A stretch of 64,000 nucleotides of DNA from positions 124,001-188,000 of the forward strand of contig CASFTW010000001.1 in assembly GCA_949297785.1 (NCBI GenBank). Reading direction: 5' to 3'. This stretch comes from an uncultured Spirochaetales bacterium. GTDB lineage: Bacteria > Spirochaetota > Spirochaetia > Sphaerochaetales > Sphaerochaetaceae. The notes under the pieces were generated by a model. The model had not been told where the DNA came from and did not search any database. It saw nothing but the letters and a program-made list of their open reading frames with translations. How positions within the stretch are numbered: the stretch's first letter is position 1; each line of letters opens with the position of its first letter. The translations under genes were made by a program, and so were the position numbers. Shown piece by piece: positions 19,044 to 29,344 of the stretch.

Positions 19044-19973
19044 ATGACAATATATTTCAATGATTCAAACGAAATGGAAAAGATACTTGGAATAAACGAT
19101 TCCAATCTTGCCTATCTTGAATTTCTTCTCTCCGGTCAGATAACGACCAGGGGCAACCAGATGACGTTTTCTCCTGATAACGGGAAATTCTCATCGTACA
19201 TAGAGCGTCTCATCAAGCTTTCGCATCTCAGGAATGAGAGCTTTGCCGAGAATGAGCTTTACATGGAATGGCTTGCCGAAGGAAACGGTGAGAAGGAGAA
19301 GATAAATACATATGATCTTTCCGTGAACGGGCGCAGCATCTGGCCGAAGACCACTGTGCAGAAGAAATATGTAGCATCACTTTTCGAGAACCAGATATGC
19401 TTTGCCGTTGGGCCTGCCGGTACCGGAAAGACTTTCCTTGCTATCGCATATGCCCTCAGCCAGGTGCTGAGCGGAAAAAAACAGAAAATAGTTCTCACCC
19501 GTCCTGTCGTGGAGGCGGGGGAAAGTCTCGGCTTTCTGCCCGGGGACCTTTCGCAGAAACTCAATCCTTATCTTAAACCTCTTTATGATGCAATGGAATA
19601 TTTCATTCCTCCCGTTCAGATAAGGAAGATGGAGGAAAGCGGGATGATAGAAATCTCACCGCTTGCATATATGAGAGGCCGTTCCCTCAACAGGAGCATA
19701 ATAATCCTTGACGAGGCCCAGAATACAACGAAGGGGCAGATGAAGATGTTCCTCACCAGGCTGGGGGAGGACAGCAAGGCCGTGATCACAGGAGACATCA
19801 CACAGATCGACCTGCCGCGCAGGAATCAGAGCGGTCTTTTGCATGCTCTCTCGATTATCCATGACATTGAGGGCCTGTCTGTGATAGAATTCCATCGTGA
19901 TGATATTATCCGCTCAAGACTGGTCAAGGCGATCATAGCCTGTTATCAGGAGAATGAGGAGGAAGGGTACTGA
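19044..19973 (+). CDS. phoH: PhoH-family ATPase
   Basis: P-loop ATPase of the PhoH/YbeZ family, 309 residues, with Walker A GPAGTGKTFLA near residue 130 and Walker B IIILDEAQNTT. YbeZ-type proteins act with the endoribonuclease YbeY in 16S rRNA maturation and quality control. Here ybeY lies only one gene downstream, the conserved bacterial arrangement phoH-pgpH-ybeY. A ribosome binding site (CGGAGGA) precedes the ATG. Confidence 0.93.
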   Translation: MTIYFNDSNEMEKILGINDSNLAYLEFLLSGQITTRGNQMTFSPDNGKFSSYIERLIKLSHLRNESFAENELYMEWLAEGNGEKEKINTYDLSVNGRSIWPKTTVQKKYVASLFENQICFAVGPAGTGKTFLAIAYALSQVLSGKKQKIVLTRPVVEAGESLGFLPGDLSQKLNPYLKPLYDAMEYFIPPVQIRKMEESGMIEISPLAYMRGRSLNRSIIILDEAQNTTKGQMKMFLTRLGEDSKAVITGDITQIDLPRRNQSGLLHALSIIHDIEGLSVIEFHRDDIIRSRLVKAIIACYQENEEEGY

Positions 19974-19974
19974 G

Positions 19975-22194
19975 ATGGTTCTGAAAAACAGTCCGCTGCT
20001 TACGAATGGAGATGAGAAATACAGCCTGCGTTCAGTTGTGTTCCTTGCCGTATGCTTCATTTTCATTGTGCTGCTCGGTGTGACAATACCCATCCTCATT
20101 CAGTCCAATTCGCTTTACAGTGTTGAGCTGCTTTACGATTACCAGCCGGGAGAACTGGCCAATGAGGATGTCATAGCTCCGTATGACTTTTCCTTTGATG
20201 ATCAGATCGCAACTGAAAAGCTCAGGGAGGAAAATGCGGCATCCGTCATTCCGCGTTTCACTTTCTCAATGGTACAGACCCAGCATGTGAAGGCGAAACA
20301 GGAGAGGCTTGATGAGATTCTCAGGGGAGAGCAGTCACAGCAGAATGCCCTGCTCAAGGATGAGTTCAATGCGGATGAAGCCTCAATGATCACAAGGTGG
20401 AACCTTATCAGCGAGGCGGACAGGAACACCGTGCTGCTGCTTTTTGCCGATGCCGTGGAGAATTTCCTTTACAAGGGCATTTTCTCATCTGCCGATATCG
20501 CAAACGTGAATCACGAGGGATACGACCTGATATACAGTGAGCTTCCCTCCAATGCCGAATACAATCTCCACCAGACACTGGTCTATACTGACAATCTCAT
20601 AACCGAGAAGAACATTTCCGATTCTCTTCTTGATTTCCTTGAGTCGTATAATGTCAGTCTGTCTCCTGCTGCTTTTTCAATTCTCTTCAATCTGCTTTCC
20701 CTTGCCGTCGAACCGAATGTGCATTACGACGCGCTTGAGACCCAGAGACTGAGGGATGATGCACGTGCGAATACGGAAGTTGTCACAGCCGAGATCCACA
20801 GGGGTGATTACATCCTGCGTTATGACACCATTGTCACAGAGCAGGCTCTGCAGACAATACAGATGATCAACGGCATAACAGTCGATGTCTCAATCATACA
20901 GATAATAAGCCAGATCATTTTCCTTTCGGTAATACTTTATGTATCGCTGTATTTCATGAAGGATTTCATCGAACGCAAGTACAGGGTTCTGCTTTACACC
21001 AATATATATCTCATAACACTTGCACTCATACTGATTGCCACCTATGTCGCTGTATTCCTGTTCCAGAGTGTGTCCCAGGCAAGGGACCAGTTAATTCCCT
21101 TCCTCTTCCTTCCTGTCCTCATGTGCCAGCTTACCAGCAAGAAGAGGATCGGCTTCCTTGCCGGAGCTGTCTATTCCTGTTTCATAATTTTCTTCCCTAC
21201 AACGTCGATAATGACATTCTTCTACCTTATCTTCAGCATTGAGATATCATTGCTGCTGATGAAGTTCTCCGTCACCCGTCTTGATACGGTATACCAGACA
21301 TTCTATACGGCTCTTGCCAATGTCTGCATAACAGCAGTCTTTCATTTCATACAGGGCAGGGAGCTTATATACCTTTTCAGCGAAATCGTCGCCATCACAC
21401 TGAATGTCACCGTGACATATATAATCATTTCGATACTTCTGCCGCTCATGGAGCATTTCCTCAATATTCCGACTGTTTTCCGCCTGCATGAGCTCAGCTC
21501 CACCGACAGTCCTATTCTCATCAGGCTCAGGACACAGGCGATCGGAACATACAACCATGTGCTCAATGTTTCCAACATGGCCTACAATGCCGCAAAGGAA
21601 ATAGGGGCGAATGCCGAGCTTGCCCGTGTAGGGGCTCTTTATCATGACATCGGAAAGGCCGAACACCCGGAATACTTCATCGAGAACCAGGGCGGAGGAC
21701 CGAACGTTCATGACGATATGAAATACACGCTTTCGGCTGCCGTCATAAAGTCTCATGTCAAGCTGGGTGTCGAGAAAGGAAAGGAGATAGGCCTTCCCCA
21801 GGAGGTTCTGGACATCATTGACCAGCATCACGGCAATGACATCATATTCTATTTCTACAACAAAGCCCTTGAGGAAGCAAAGGAAAGCAAGACTCCCATT
21901 CAGGTCAACGAGGAGGACTTCAGATACACCTCTGATATTCCCCAGTCCAAGGAAGCCGGTATCGTGATGCTTGCCGACTGCTTCGAGGCGGCTACGCGTT
22001 CGCTCAAGAAACCGACGACTCTGCGTTATGAGAAGGCTTTCACATCAATACTTGTCGGCAAGATGAATGCAAGCCAGCTTGATGACTGCAGGCTTTCAAT
22101 GTCCGAGATTGAGAAGATAAAGAAAGTATTTGTCCATCAGGTGTTCGGCCGTGACCACAACAGAATCCAGTATACGAAGGAAGAAAATGACTGA
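19975..22194 (+). CDS. pgpH: 7TM-HD family phosphohydrolase (PgpH-type, probable c-di-AMP hydrolase)
   Basis: Integral membrane HD phosphohydrolase, about 739 residues from the ATG at 19975. One N-terminal membrane segment is followed by a 7TMR-HDED extracytoplasmic domain (containing VIAPYDFSFDD and IHRGDYILR), seven membrane helices (about 300-480), then a cytoplasmic HD domain with the metal site HDIGKAEHPEYF (His557-Asp558) and QHHGNDI. In Listeria, PgpH hydrolyses c-di-AMP, and the same role is inferred here. I chose 19975 over the in-frame ATG at 19954 because AGGAGGA lies 11 bases upstream of it and the shorter form does not overlap phoH. It overlaps ybeY by 8 bases. Confidence 0.9.
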   Translation: MVLKNSPLLTNGDEKYSLRSVVFLAVCFIFIVLLGVTIPILIQSNSLYSVELLYDYQPGELANEDVIAPYDFSFDDQIATEKLREENAASVIPRFTFSMVQTQHVKAKQERLDEILRGEQSQQNALLKDEFNADEASMITRWNLISEADRNTVLLLFADAVENFLYKGIFSSADIANVNHEGYDLIYSELPSNAEYNLHQTLVYTDNLITEKNISDSLLDFLESYNVSLSPAAFSILFNLLSLAVEPNVHYDALETQRLRDDARANTEVVTAEIHRGDYILRYDTIVTEQALQTIQMINGITVDVSIIQIISQIIFLSVILYVSLYFMKDFIERKYRVLLYTNIYLITLALILIATYVAVFLFQSVSQARDQLIPFLFLPVLMCQLTSKKRIGFLAGAVYSCFIIFFPTTSIMTFFYLIFSIEISLLLMKFSVTRLDTVYQTFYTALANVCITAVFHFIQGRELIYLFSEIVAITLNVTVTYIIISILLPLMEHFLNIPTVFRLHELSSTDSPILIRLRTQAIGTYNHVLNVSNMAYNAAKEIGANAELARVGALYHDIGKAEHPEYFIENQGGGPNVHDDMKYTLSAAVIKSHVKLGVEKGKEIGLPQEVLDIIDQHHGNDIIFYFYNKALEEAKESKTPIQVNEEDFRYTSDIPQSKEAGIVMLADCFEAATRSLKKPTTLRYEKAFTSILVGKMNASQLDDCRLSMSEIEKIKKVFVHQVFGRDHNRIQYTKEEND

Positions 22195-22645
22195 TTTCGA
22201 TGTTTTCTATGAAAATGAGGAGTACGAGAAGGATGCTCCTCCTTCCCTTGTGAACAAGGCGCTTGAGATCGCAGCGGGAGAGATCCTGAAAGAAGGAACA
22301 TTCTCGCTGAGTTTTGTCAGTGAGAAGACAATTCAGGATGAGAACAGGGAATACCGCGGTATTGATGCCGTGACTGATATCCTCACATTCGTTCTTGATG
22401 ACGGGGATGACTTTTTCCCTGTTCTCGATGAGGAGAAAGAGTGGGGCGATATCCTCATATGCACGGCGAAGATGAAGGAAAACGCGGCACAGTTCAATGT
22501 TTCAGAGGAAGAGGAGCTCCTGCGTCTTCTCATTCACGGATTGTTGCATCTCTGCGGTCTTGACCATGCGACAAATGATTTTTCAACTGAACCGATGCTG
22601 AAAAATCAGGAAAACATATTACAAAATCTCAAAAAAATGCTATAA
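22187..22645 (+). CDS. ybeY: Endoribonuclease YbeY
   Basis: Metal-dependent RNase for 16S rRNA 3' maturation and ribosome quality control, 152 residues. The signature zinc site HGLLHLCGLDH (three His) lies near the C-terminus, preceded by YRGIDAVTDILTF, typical of the family. The start at 22187 (MTDFDVFYE) has AAGGAAG upstream and overlaps the end of pgpH by 8 bases. A longer frame upstream would be inside pgpH and is rejected. Confidence 0.95.
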   Translation: MTDFDVFYENEEYEKDAPPSLVNKALEIAAGEILKEGTFSLSFVSEKTIQDENREYRGIDAVTDILTFVLDDGDDFFPVLDEEKEWGDILICTAKMKENAAQFNVSEEEELLRLLIHGLLHLCGLDHATNDFSTEPMLKNQENILQNLKKML

Positions 22646-22652
22646 GGTCCTC

Positions 22653-23528
22653 ATGACTATCGAAGAATTGAAAGAAGAAAAGCCCTGGATCAAGCGGGGT
22701 ACTGTTGTTTTTATGTCTGATTTCGGTACTGTAGACGGTGCAGTGAGTGCAATGCACGGTGTTGCAGATGAAGTCGATCACTCTCTCAGACTTGAAGATC
22801 TGACACATGAGATTCCACAGTTCAATATCTGGGAAGCAAGCTACCGCCTCATCCAGGCGATGACATACTGGGCTCCCGGTACGGTGTTTGTTTCCGTTGT
22901 TGATCCCGGGGTGGGGTCCGACAGGGCTTCCGTCGCCGTTCTCACAAAAAGCGGACACATTGTCGTGACTCCTGACAACGGAACACTGACTCATCTTGCA
23001 AAGCAGATCGGCATTCTTGAGGTGAGAAGGATATCCGAAGCCGAGAACAGGCTGAAGAACAGCCAGAGAAGCTATACATTCCACGGCCGTGACGTTTATG
23101 CATATACAGGCGCACGTCTTGCTGCCGGAATAATCACATTTGATGAAGTCGGACCGCTTCTGGGCAGGGAGACAGTCTCGCTGCACATGCAGGATCCTGT
23201 GATCAGGGATAATGCGATATACGGTTCAATCGATATCCTCGACACACGTTACGGATCGCTCTGGACGAACATTCAGGACACAATGCTCACAGAGTTCGGT
23301 GTCAAATACGGCGATATGCTCCGTGTCACACTGGCATATGAGGAGAGAATCGTATACAGTTATGTCCTGCGTTTCTGCAAGAACTTCACGGAAGTGGAGA
23401 AGGGCGATGCGCTTGTATATATCAACAGCCTGCTCTGTGTGGGCATCGCGATCAACCAGGGATCCTTTGCAGCCGAATACCGTATCGGCACAGGGGAAGG
23501 ATGGCTGATTAAGCTTGAGAAAATCTAA
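22653..23528 (+). CDS. SAM hydrolase / SAM hydroxide adenosyltransferase family (DUF62)
   Basis: Enzyme of the DUF62 family, 291 residues. Members split S-adenosylmethionine into adenosine and methionine using water; halide-using relatives are fluorinase and chlorinase. Family features visible are the N-terminal SDFGTVDG, SVVDPGVGSDR, TPDNGTLT and FHGRDVYAYTGA, which supply the Asp-Arg-His water-activating set seen in hydrolases. The C-terminal beta domain follows (DTRYGSLWTNI). It is placed 23 bases upstream of an ECF transporter S component, and with the ECF AAT gene forms a likely transport and salvage operon. Substrate of the pair is not known from sequence. Confidence 0.88.
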   Translation: MTIEELKEEKPWIKRGTVVFMSDFGTVDGAVSAMHGVADEVDHSLRLEDLTHEIPQFNIWEASYRLIQAMTYWAPGTVFVSVVDPGVGSDRASVAVLTKSGHIVVTPDNGTLTHLAKQIGILEVRRISEAENRLKNSQRSYTFHGRDVYAYTGARLAAGIITFDEVGPLLGRETVSLHMQDPVIRDNAIYGSIDILDTRYGSLWTNIQDTMLTEFGVKYGDMLRVTLAYEERIVYSYVLRFCKNFTEVEKGDALVYINSLLCVGIAINQGSFAAEYRIGTGEGWLIKLEKI

Positions 23529-23551
23529 GCCTAATTCAGGAGGATGAAAAT

Positions 23552-24112
23552 ATGGCAAAAAAGAATATTAACTACGTAAAGACCGTAGTTATCATCGCAA
23601 TCGGTGCAGCTCTGTATGGATTCGGAGGTCTTCTCTCAATCCCTGTATTCACAAACACCTACCTTAAGCCGGCAATGGCAATTCTCGGTCTCTTTGCAGC
23701 TCTCTGGGGACCTGTTGTAGGTATTCTCGTGGGTTTCATCGGCCACTGCATCACTGACCTCGTATACGGCCAGATCTGGTTCAGCTGGGCTCTCGGTTCA
23801 GCAATCGTCGGCGGTCTCATGGGTCTGTATCCCTACATCACAAAGAAGAATCTTGAGCAAGGTGTTTTCGGCGGCAAGCAGGTTGCAATCTTCACTGTAA
23901 TGTCTCTGATTGCAAACTTTGTCGGTTACGGCATTTCTGTTGTATTCGACGTTGTCGCATACGGCGAACCGTTCCTCAAGTCTCTTACACAGCAGCAGAT
24001 CACAACTGTGTCCAACACAGTCGTCATGGGTATCATCGGCAGTGCGCTCATGCTTCTTGTTGCAAAGAAGTTCTCTTCAAGTATCAGCCTGAGTGAGGAT
24101 TCCAACGTATAA
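23552..24112 (+). CDS. ECF transporter substrate-binding S component
   Basis: A 186-residue integral membrane protein with about six hydrophobic helices, opening MAKKNINYVKTVVIIAIGAA. Such proteins bind a vitamin or related small molecule and dock onto an ECF AAT module. Loops with YGFGGLLSIPVF and GHCITDLVYG resemble the DUF3816/riboflavin-like S group, but I cannot assign a substrate. It has a strong ribosome binding site (AGGAGG) and lies between the SAM hydrolase gene and the fused ECF AAT gene (2-base gap), so it is very probably the dedicated S subunit of that transporter. Confidence 0.85.
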   Translation: MAKKNINYVKTVVIIAIGAALYGFGGLLSIPVFTNTYLKPAMAILGLFAALWGPVVGILVGFIGHCITDLVYGQIWFSWALGSAIVGGLMGLYPYITKKNLEQGVFGGKQVAIFTVMSLIANFVGYGISVVFDVVAYGEPFLKSLTQQQITTVSNTVVMGIIGSALMLLVAKKFSSSISLSEDSNV

Positions 24113-24114
24113 CC

Positions 24115-26730
24115 ATGATTGAGTTCTCTACCTTTTCCTTTCAGTATAAGTCTCAGACGAAACCGACCCTTCATGAGATAAATCTCAGGATAAGGGATGG
24201 GGAGAAAATCCTGATTGCCGGTGCATCGGGCTCCGGCAAGTCAACTCTCGGCAGTTGCATAAACGGACTGATTCCCCATTCGCTTGGCGGACATATTGAA
24301 GGAAGTCTCAGGATTAACGGGGTAGAAACCAAAGAAAGTGATATATACGAAATAAGCAGGGAAGTCGGCACTGTCCTTCAGGATACTGACAGCCAGTTCG
24401 TAGGGCTGACAGTAGGAGAGGACATTGCCTTTTCCCTTGAGAATCAGTGCATTGACAAAGAGAAGATGCATGAGACTGTGATGAAGAGTGCATCTCTCGT
24501 GTCAATGCAGGATTTTCTCGACAACAGTCCTGAAGACCTCTCCGGAGGTCAGAAACAGAGAGTGGCGCTTTCCGGCGTGCTTGTGGATGATGTTTCCATC
24601 CTGCTTTTTGACGAGCCCCTTGCCGCACTTGATCCTGCGACAGGAGAACTCGCCATCGAGCTTATCGATGATCTGCACAAGCAGACCGGAAAGACAGTTA
24701 TAATAATCGAGCACAGAATTGAAGACGTCCTGCACAGGGACATCGACAGGATCGTTCTTGTCGATGAGGGCAGAATCGTCATGGATGACACACCGGCCAG
24801 GGTGCTTCAGTCCGGCATTCTTGTTGACAAGGGTATAAGAGAGCCATTGTATGTGGCTGCGATGAAGAATGCAGGCTGCGATGTGTCAGGAGAAGAGAAT
24901 CTTGACAGCATTGAGCGCATGGACATTTCTCCGTACAGGGACAATCTGCTGAAATGGTTCAGCGCAAAACGCAGAAAGCTTGAGCAGAAAGACACTCCTG
25001 CCGCGCTTTCTTTCAGAAACGTATCCTTTTCATATGACGGCAGACGCAATGCGCTCAACAATATTTCATTTGATGTGCACCGCGGTGAGATGATCTCGAT
25101 TCTCGGCAAGAACGGTGCCGGAAAATCCACGCTTGCCTCCATTCTTACGGGAATATACTCACCCGACAGCGGCCAGATATTCATAGACGGAAAGGATGCC
25201 AGCATGGAAAGCATCGCTGAAAGATCCCGGAAAATAGGGTATGTGATGCAGAACCCGAATCATATGATCAGCAATTCCATGATCTATGATGAAGTGGCTT
25301 TCGGCCTCCGTCTCAGAGGCGTGGATGAAGATACTGTCAGAGAGAAGGTGATGGATGTGCTCCGGCTCTGCTCGCTGGCCCAGTATCATAAGTGGCCGGT
25401 CAGCGCACTGAGCTATGGACAGAAGAAAAGAGTCACAATTGCATCAATTCTGGTCATGGAACCGGAAATCCTCATCCTTGATGAACCTACTGCCGGACAG
25501 GATTACAGACGCTACAGTGCGATGATGTCATTCCTCTCCAGAGTGAACAGGGAAACCGGAATCACCATTCTTTTCGTGACTCATGATCTTCATCTTGCAC
25601 TTGAATACACACCGCGTTCAATCGTGCTTGCTGACGGTCAGCTTTTGTGCGACGCTCCGATCAGCACCATATTCTCTGATGAGGATCTCCTCAGAAGTGC
25701 GAACCTCAAGGTGACATCTCTTTTCACTCTTGCCCGCAAGCTCGGTCTGGAAGGAAGCGATGTCGCATCTTTCATTGAAACTTTCATTGTTGAGGAAAAA
25801 CACAGGAGAGGCGAGGCCGAAGCCGTGGTTGATGAAAAGGTCACACAGAAAGACAAACCTGTTGTCAGAAAGAAGGAAGAAGGGGAGGCAAAGCGCAAAC
25901 AGCTCAAATTCGACGTCGAGTATTTCCCCGCCGACAGCTGGGTTCACCGTCTCAACGGAGTGACGAAGTTCGGACTTCTCATCACCTGGCTGCTTGTGAG
26001 CCTCATGACATTTGATGTGAGGGTTTTGTCGGTCACTCTTGCCGCAGGACTGCTTACACTTGCCACATGTCATGTTCCGATAAGGAAATACAGGCCGATT
26101 CTCATATTTGTTTTCCTCTCTGTGCTGCTCAACGCGCTCTTCATATACCTTTTCTCGCCGCAGCAGGGACCTGAATACATGGGAAGCAGGACGATTCTCT
26201 TCAATCTTCCTGATACACATTACACACCCACGGCGGAGACGCTCTGGTATCTGCTGATTGTCGTGATGAAGTATTTCTCTATCTCCCCGATTGCGATCAC
26301 GTTCATCTACTGTACCCAGCCAAGTGAATTCGCATCTTCCCTCAACAGGCTCGGGATAAGCTACAAGATTTCCTATGCTGTAAGTCTTGCCTTCAGATAT
26401 ATTCCGGTAATCATGAAGGATTATACGAATATAAGAGACAGTCAGGCATGTCGCGGTGTCGAGATTTCGAGAAAGGCAAAGCTCAGCCAGAGGATCAGCG
26501 GAACGACAAAGACACTTGCCCCTCTCATCCTTTCCTCGATTGACAAGATCGACATCATAACGAATGCCATGATCCTTCGCGGTTTCGGCAAGAACCGGAA
26601 GAGAACCTGGTACCGTGCCGATTCTCTCAAGACGGCGGACTGGATTCTTATTGCCTTCATGGCTGCGCTTATAGCACTGACTGTATATCTGCGCTTCGGC
26701 ACCGGAGTCAAATTCTTCTACCCGTTCTGA
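24115..26730 (+). CDS. ECF transporter with both ATPases and the T subunit in one chain
   Basis: An 871-residue fusion of three normally separate subunits. ATPase 1 has Walker A GASGSGKST at 36-44 and signature LSGGQKQR. ATPase 2 has Walker A GKNGAGKST at 331-339 and a deviant signature LSYGQKKR. A charged linker around 560-600 (KDKPVVRKKEEGEAKRKQ) leads to a C-terminal EcfT transmembrane domain (about 605-871) with the two coupling motifs containing Ala/Leu-Arg-Gly (ACRGVE and LRGFGK). The S component is encoded two bases upstream, so the complex would be one AAT polypeptide plus S. Double ATPase fusions occur in YkoD-like proteins. The extra T fusion is less usual. The operon appears to end before the gap promoter. 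Confidence 0.92.
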   Translation: MIEFSTFSFQYKSQTKPTLHEINLRIRDGEKILIAGASGSGKSTLGSCINGLIPHSLGGHIEGSLRINGVETKESDIYEISREVGTVLQDTDSQFVGLTVGEDIAFSLENQCIDKEKMHETVMKSASLVSMQDFLDNSPEDLSGGQKQRVALSGVLVDDVSILLFDEPLAALDPATGELAIELIDDLHKQTGKTVIIIEHRIEDVLHRDIDRIVLVDEGRIVMDDTPARVLQSGILVDKGIREPLYVAAMKNAGCDVSGEENLDSIERMDISPYRDNLLKWFSAKRRKLEQKDTPAALSFRNVSFSYDGRRNALNNISFDVHRGEMISILGKNGAGKSTLASILTGIYSPDSGQIFIDGKDASMESIAERSRKIGYVMQNPNHMISNSMIYDEVAFGLRLRGVDEDTVREKVMDVLRLCSLAQYHKWPVSALSYGQKKRVTIASILVMEPEILILDEPTAGQDYRRYSAMMSFLSRVNRETGITILFVTHDLHLALEYTPRSIVLADGQLLCDAPISTIFSDEDLLRSANLKVTSLFTLARKLGLEGSDVASFIETFIVEEKHRRGEAEAVVDEKVTQKDKPVVRKKEEGEAKRKQLKFDVEYFPADSWVHRLNGVTKFGLLITWLLVSLMTFDVRVLSVTLAAGLLTLATCHVPIRKYRPILIFVFLSVLLNALFIYLFSPQQGPEYMGSRTILFNLPDTHYTPTAETLWYLLIVVMKYFSISPIAITFIYCTQPSEFASSLNRLGISYKISYAVSLAFRYIPVIMKDYTNIRDSQACRGVEISRKAKLSQRISGTTKTLAPLILSSIDKIDIITNAMILRGFGKNRKRTWYRADSLKTADWILIAFMAALIALTVYLRFGTGVKFFYPF

Positions 26731-26927
26731 TTAGTTGGTTTTTCTTTCAGCAGCAAGCCTGACATTGTCTGTTCAGGATGATCAGGAATCAGGATAAGCA
26801 AGGCAGGATAATTGCAGAGATATCAGTACGGCTGCGGATTTGTTTTCACTGCAGGAGAATATTTCCTATCCATATGTATGTAAAAATGCGAAAAGGGTGA
26901 AAAAACGCGCTCTCAAATCTCTTTTCG
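26731..26927. other. Intergenic stretch between the ECF operon and gap
   Basis: No gene is seen here. There is no clear terminator after the ECF gene. A short CCTGA/TCAGG pairing around 26759-26780 lacks a T run. The downstream part carries the gap promoter, listed separately. Confidence 0.5.
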
Positions 26928-26956
26928 TTGACGGAATATTTCTGATTCGCTATATT
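26928..26956 (+). promoter_or_regulatory. Strong promoter of the glycolytic operon
   Basis: TTGACG (26928-26933), a 17-base spacer and TATATT (26951-26956) predict a start near 26963, about 39 bases before the gap ATG. AAAGGAG at 26984-26990 is the ribosome binding site. The match to consensus and the biased codon use of gap and pgk fit high expression. Confidence 0.8.
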
Positions 26957-26995
26957 ATTGATGATTAAACTGAATTCTAATGCAAAGGAGAATAG

Positions 26996-28009
<1,014 letters not shown>

Positions 28010-28012
28010 TTT

Positions 28013-28037
28013 AAGCCGAAAACAGAAGATCCGGCTT
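28013..28037 (+). other. mRNA hairpin just after the gap stop codon
   Basis: AAGCCG (28013-28018) pairs with CGGCTT (28032-28037). It begins three bases after the gap stop and lies upstream of the terminator-like stem at 28056. It may stabilise the gap transcript's 3' end. Confidence 0.45.
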
Positions 28038-28055
28038 AATGCCCGGGTAAAATTG

Positions 28056-28086
28056 GGCCTGCCGACAATGGCGGGCCTTTATTTTT
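28056..28086 (+). terminator. Terminator or attenuator between gap and pgk
   Basis: GGCCTGCC (28056-28063) pairs with GGCGGGCC (28070-28077) with one G-U pair, and TTTATTTTT follows. It ends 13 bases before the pgk start codon. Because pgk has no separate strong promoter in the gap, partial termination giving more gap than pgk mRNA is likely. Confidence 0.7.
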
Positions 28087-28099
28087 AAGAGGTGAAAAT

Positions 28100-29278
28100 A
28101 TGCAGCTTAATACAATCAAAGAAGCCGATTTGAAGGGTAAGAGAGTTCTTATCCGTGTTGATTTCAACGTTCCTCTCAAGAACGGTGTTGTAACAGACAA
28201 TACAAGAATCAAGGCAGCTCTGCCGACAGTACAGTACATCCTCGAGCAGGGTGCTTCTCTTGTCGTCATGAGCCACTTCGGACGCCCTAAAGGACAGAAG
28301 AATCCTGATTTCTCAATGGCTCCTATCGCAAAGGAATTCGAGAAGCTTCTCGGCAAGCCTGTCAAGCTCGCTTCTGACGTGATCGGTCCTGAAGTGGAGG
28401 CCGAGGTCAAGGCTCTCCAGCCTGGTGAGGTTCTTCTCCTTGAGAACGTAAGATTCTATAAGGAAGAAGAGGCAAATGACCCTGAGTTTGCAAAGACTCT
28501 TGCTTCTTACGGCGACATCTACTGCAATGATGCTTTCGGTACAGCGCACAGAGCCCATGCCTCAACAGAAGGTGTTTCACACTACCTTCCGAGCTATGCA
28601 GGTTTCCTCATTGAGAAGGAAGTCAAGTTCATGGCTCCGCTTCTTGAGAATCCTGAGAAGCCGTTTGTCGCAATCATCGGCGGTTCAAAGGTATCAAGCA
28701 AGATCACCGTTCTCGAGTCACTTGTCAAGACTTGCGACACCATCGTCATCGGCGGCGGTATGGCATATACATTCCTTTCAGTTCTCGGCAACAAGATCGG
28801 AAAGTCTCTATTTGAGCCTGACTATGTAGATACCGCAAAGGCATTCCTTGAGAAGGCAAAGGAGAAGGGTGTCAAGGTCATTCTTCCTGTTGATAATGTA
28901 TGTGCAAAGGAATTCAGCGAGAATGCTGAGCCGATCCTTGTTGAAAGCGATAATATCAGCGATGACCTCATGGGTATGGACATCGGTCCCAAGACAGTCG
29001 CTCTCATCACTGATTCTCTCAAAGATGCAAAGTCAGTTGTATGGAACGGTCCGATGGGCGTTTTCGAATTCGACGCATTCGCAAAGGGAACAGAAGCAGT
29101 TGCCAAGGCTCTTGCAGCAAGCAATGCAACAACAGTTGTAGGCGGCGGCGACTCTGTGGCTGCTATCAACAAGTTCGGTCTTGCAAGCAAGATTTCCCAC
29201 GTTTCAACAGGCGGCGGTGCTTCTCTCGAGTTCCTCGAAGGAAAGACACTTCCCGGCATCAAGGCTCTTGAGAAATAA
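28100..29278 (+). CDS. pgk: Phosphoglycerate kinase
   Basis: Glycolytic kinase that makes ATP from 1,3-bisphosphoglycerate, 392 residues, monomeric and cytoplasmic. Visible family motifs are [11 protein letters not shown] near the N-terminus, SHFGRPKG, and the nucleotide-binding C-domain with NGPMGVFEF and GGGDSVAAI. The ribosome binding site is GAGGTG. The upstream gap-pgk spacer carries an attenuator-like hairpin. Strongly biased codons, as in gap. Confidence 0.97.
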   Translation: MQLNTIKEADLKGKRVLIRVDFNVPLKNGVVTDNTRIKAALPTVQYILEQGASLVVMSHFGRPKGQKNPDFSMAPIAKEFEKLLGKPVKLASDVIGPEVEAEVKALQPGEVLLLENVRFYKEEEANDPEFAKTLASYGDIYCNDAFGTAHRAHASTEGVSHYLPSYAGFLIEKEVKFMAPLLENPEKPFVAIIGGSKVSSKITVLESLVKTCDTIVIGGGMAYTFLSVLGNKIGKSLFEPDYVDTAKAFLEKAKEKGVKVILPVDNVCAKEFSENAEPILVESDNISDDLMGMDIGPKTVALITDSLKDAKSVVWNGPMGVFEFDAFAKGTEAVAKALAASNATTVVGGGDSVAAINKFGLASKISHVSTGGGASLEFLEGKTLPGIKALEK

Positions 29279-29300
29279 CAGGGGCGGAAAATCTTAATAT

Positions 29301-29321
29301 GGCAGGATAACATGTCCTGCC
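29301..29321 (+). other. Hairpin between pgk and tpiA
   Basis: GGCAGGA (29301-29307) and TCCTGCC (29315-29321) form a perfect 7-bp stem with a 7-base loop, not followed by a T run. It is better explained as an mRNA processing or stability element than a terminator. Confidence 0.5.
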
Positions 29322-29344
29322 ATTGTAATGTAAGGATGGAAATA

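Noticed and set aside
22130-22186. Longer N-terminus for YbeY
   Set aside because: It would overlap pgpH by 65 bases without a ribosome binding site; the start at 22187 has one and matches the family.
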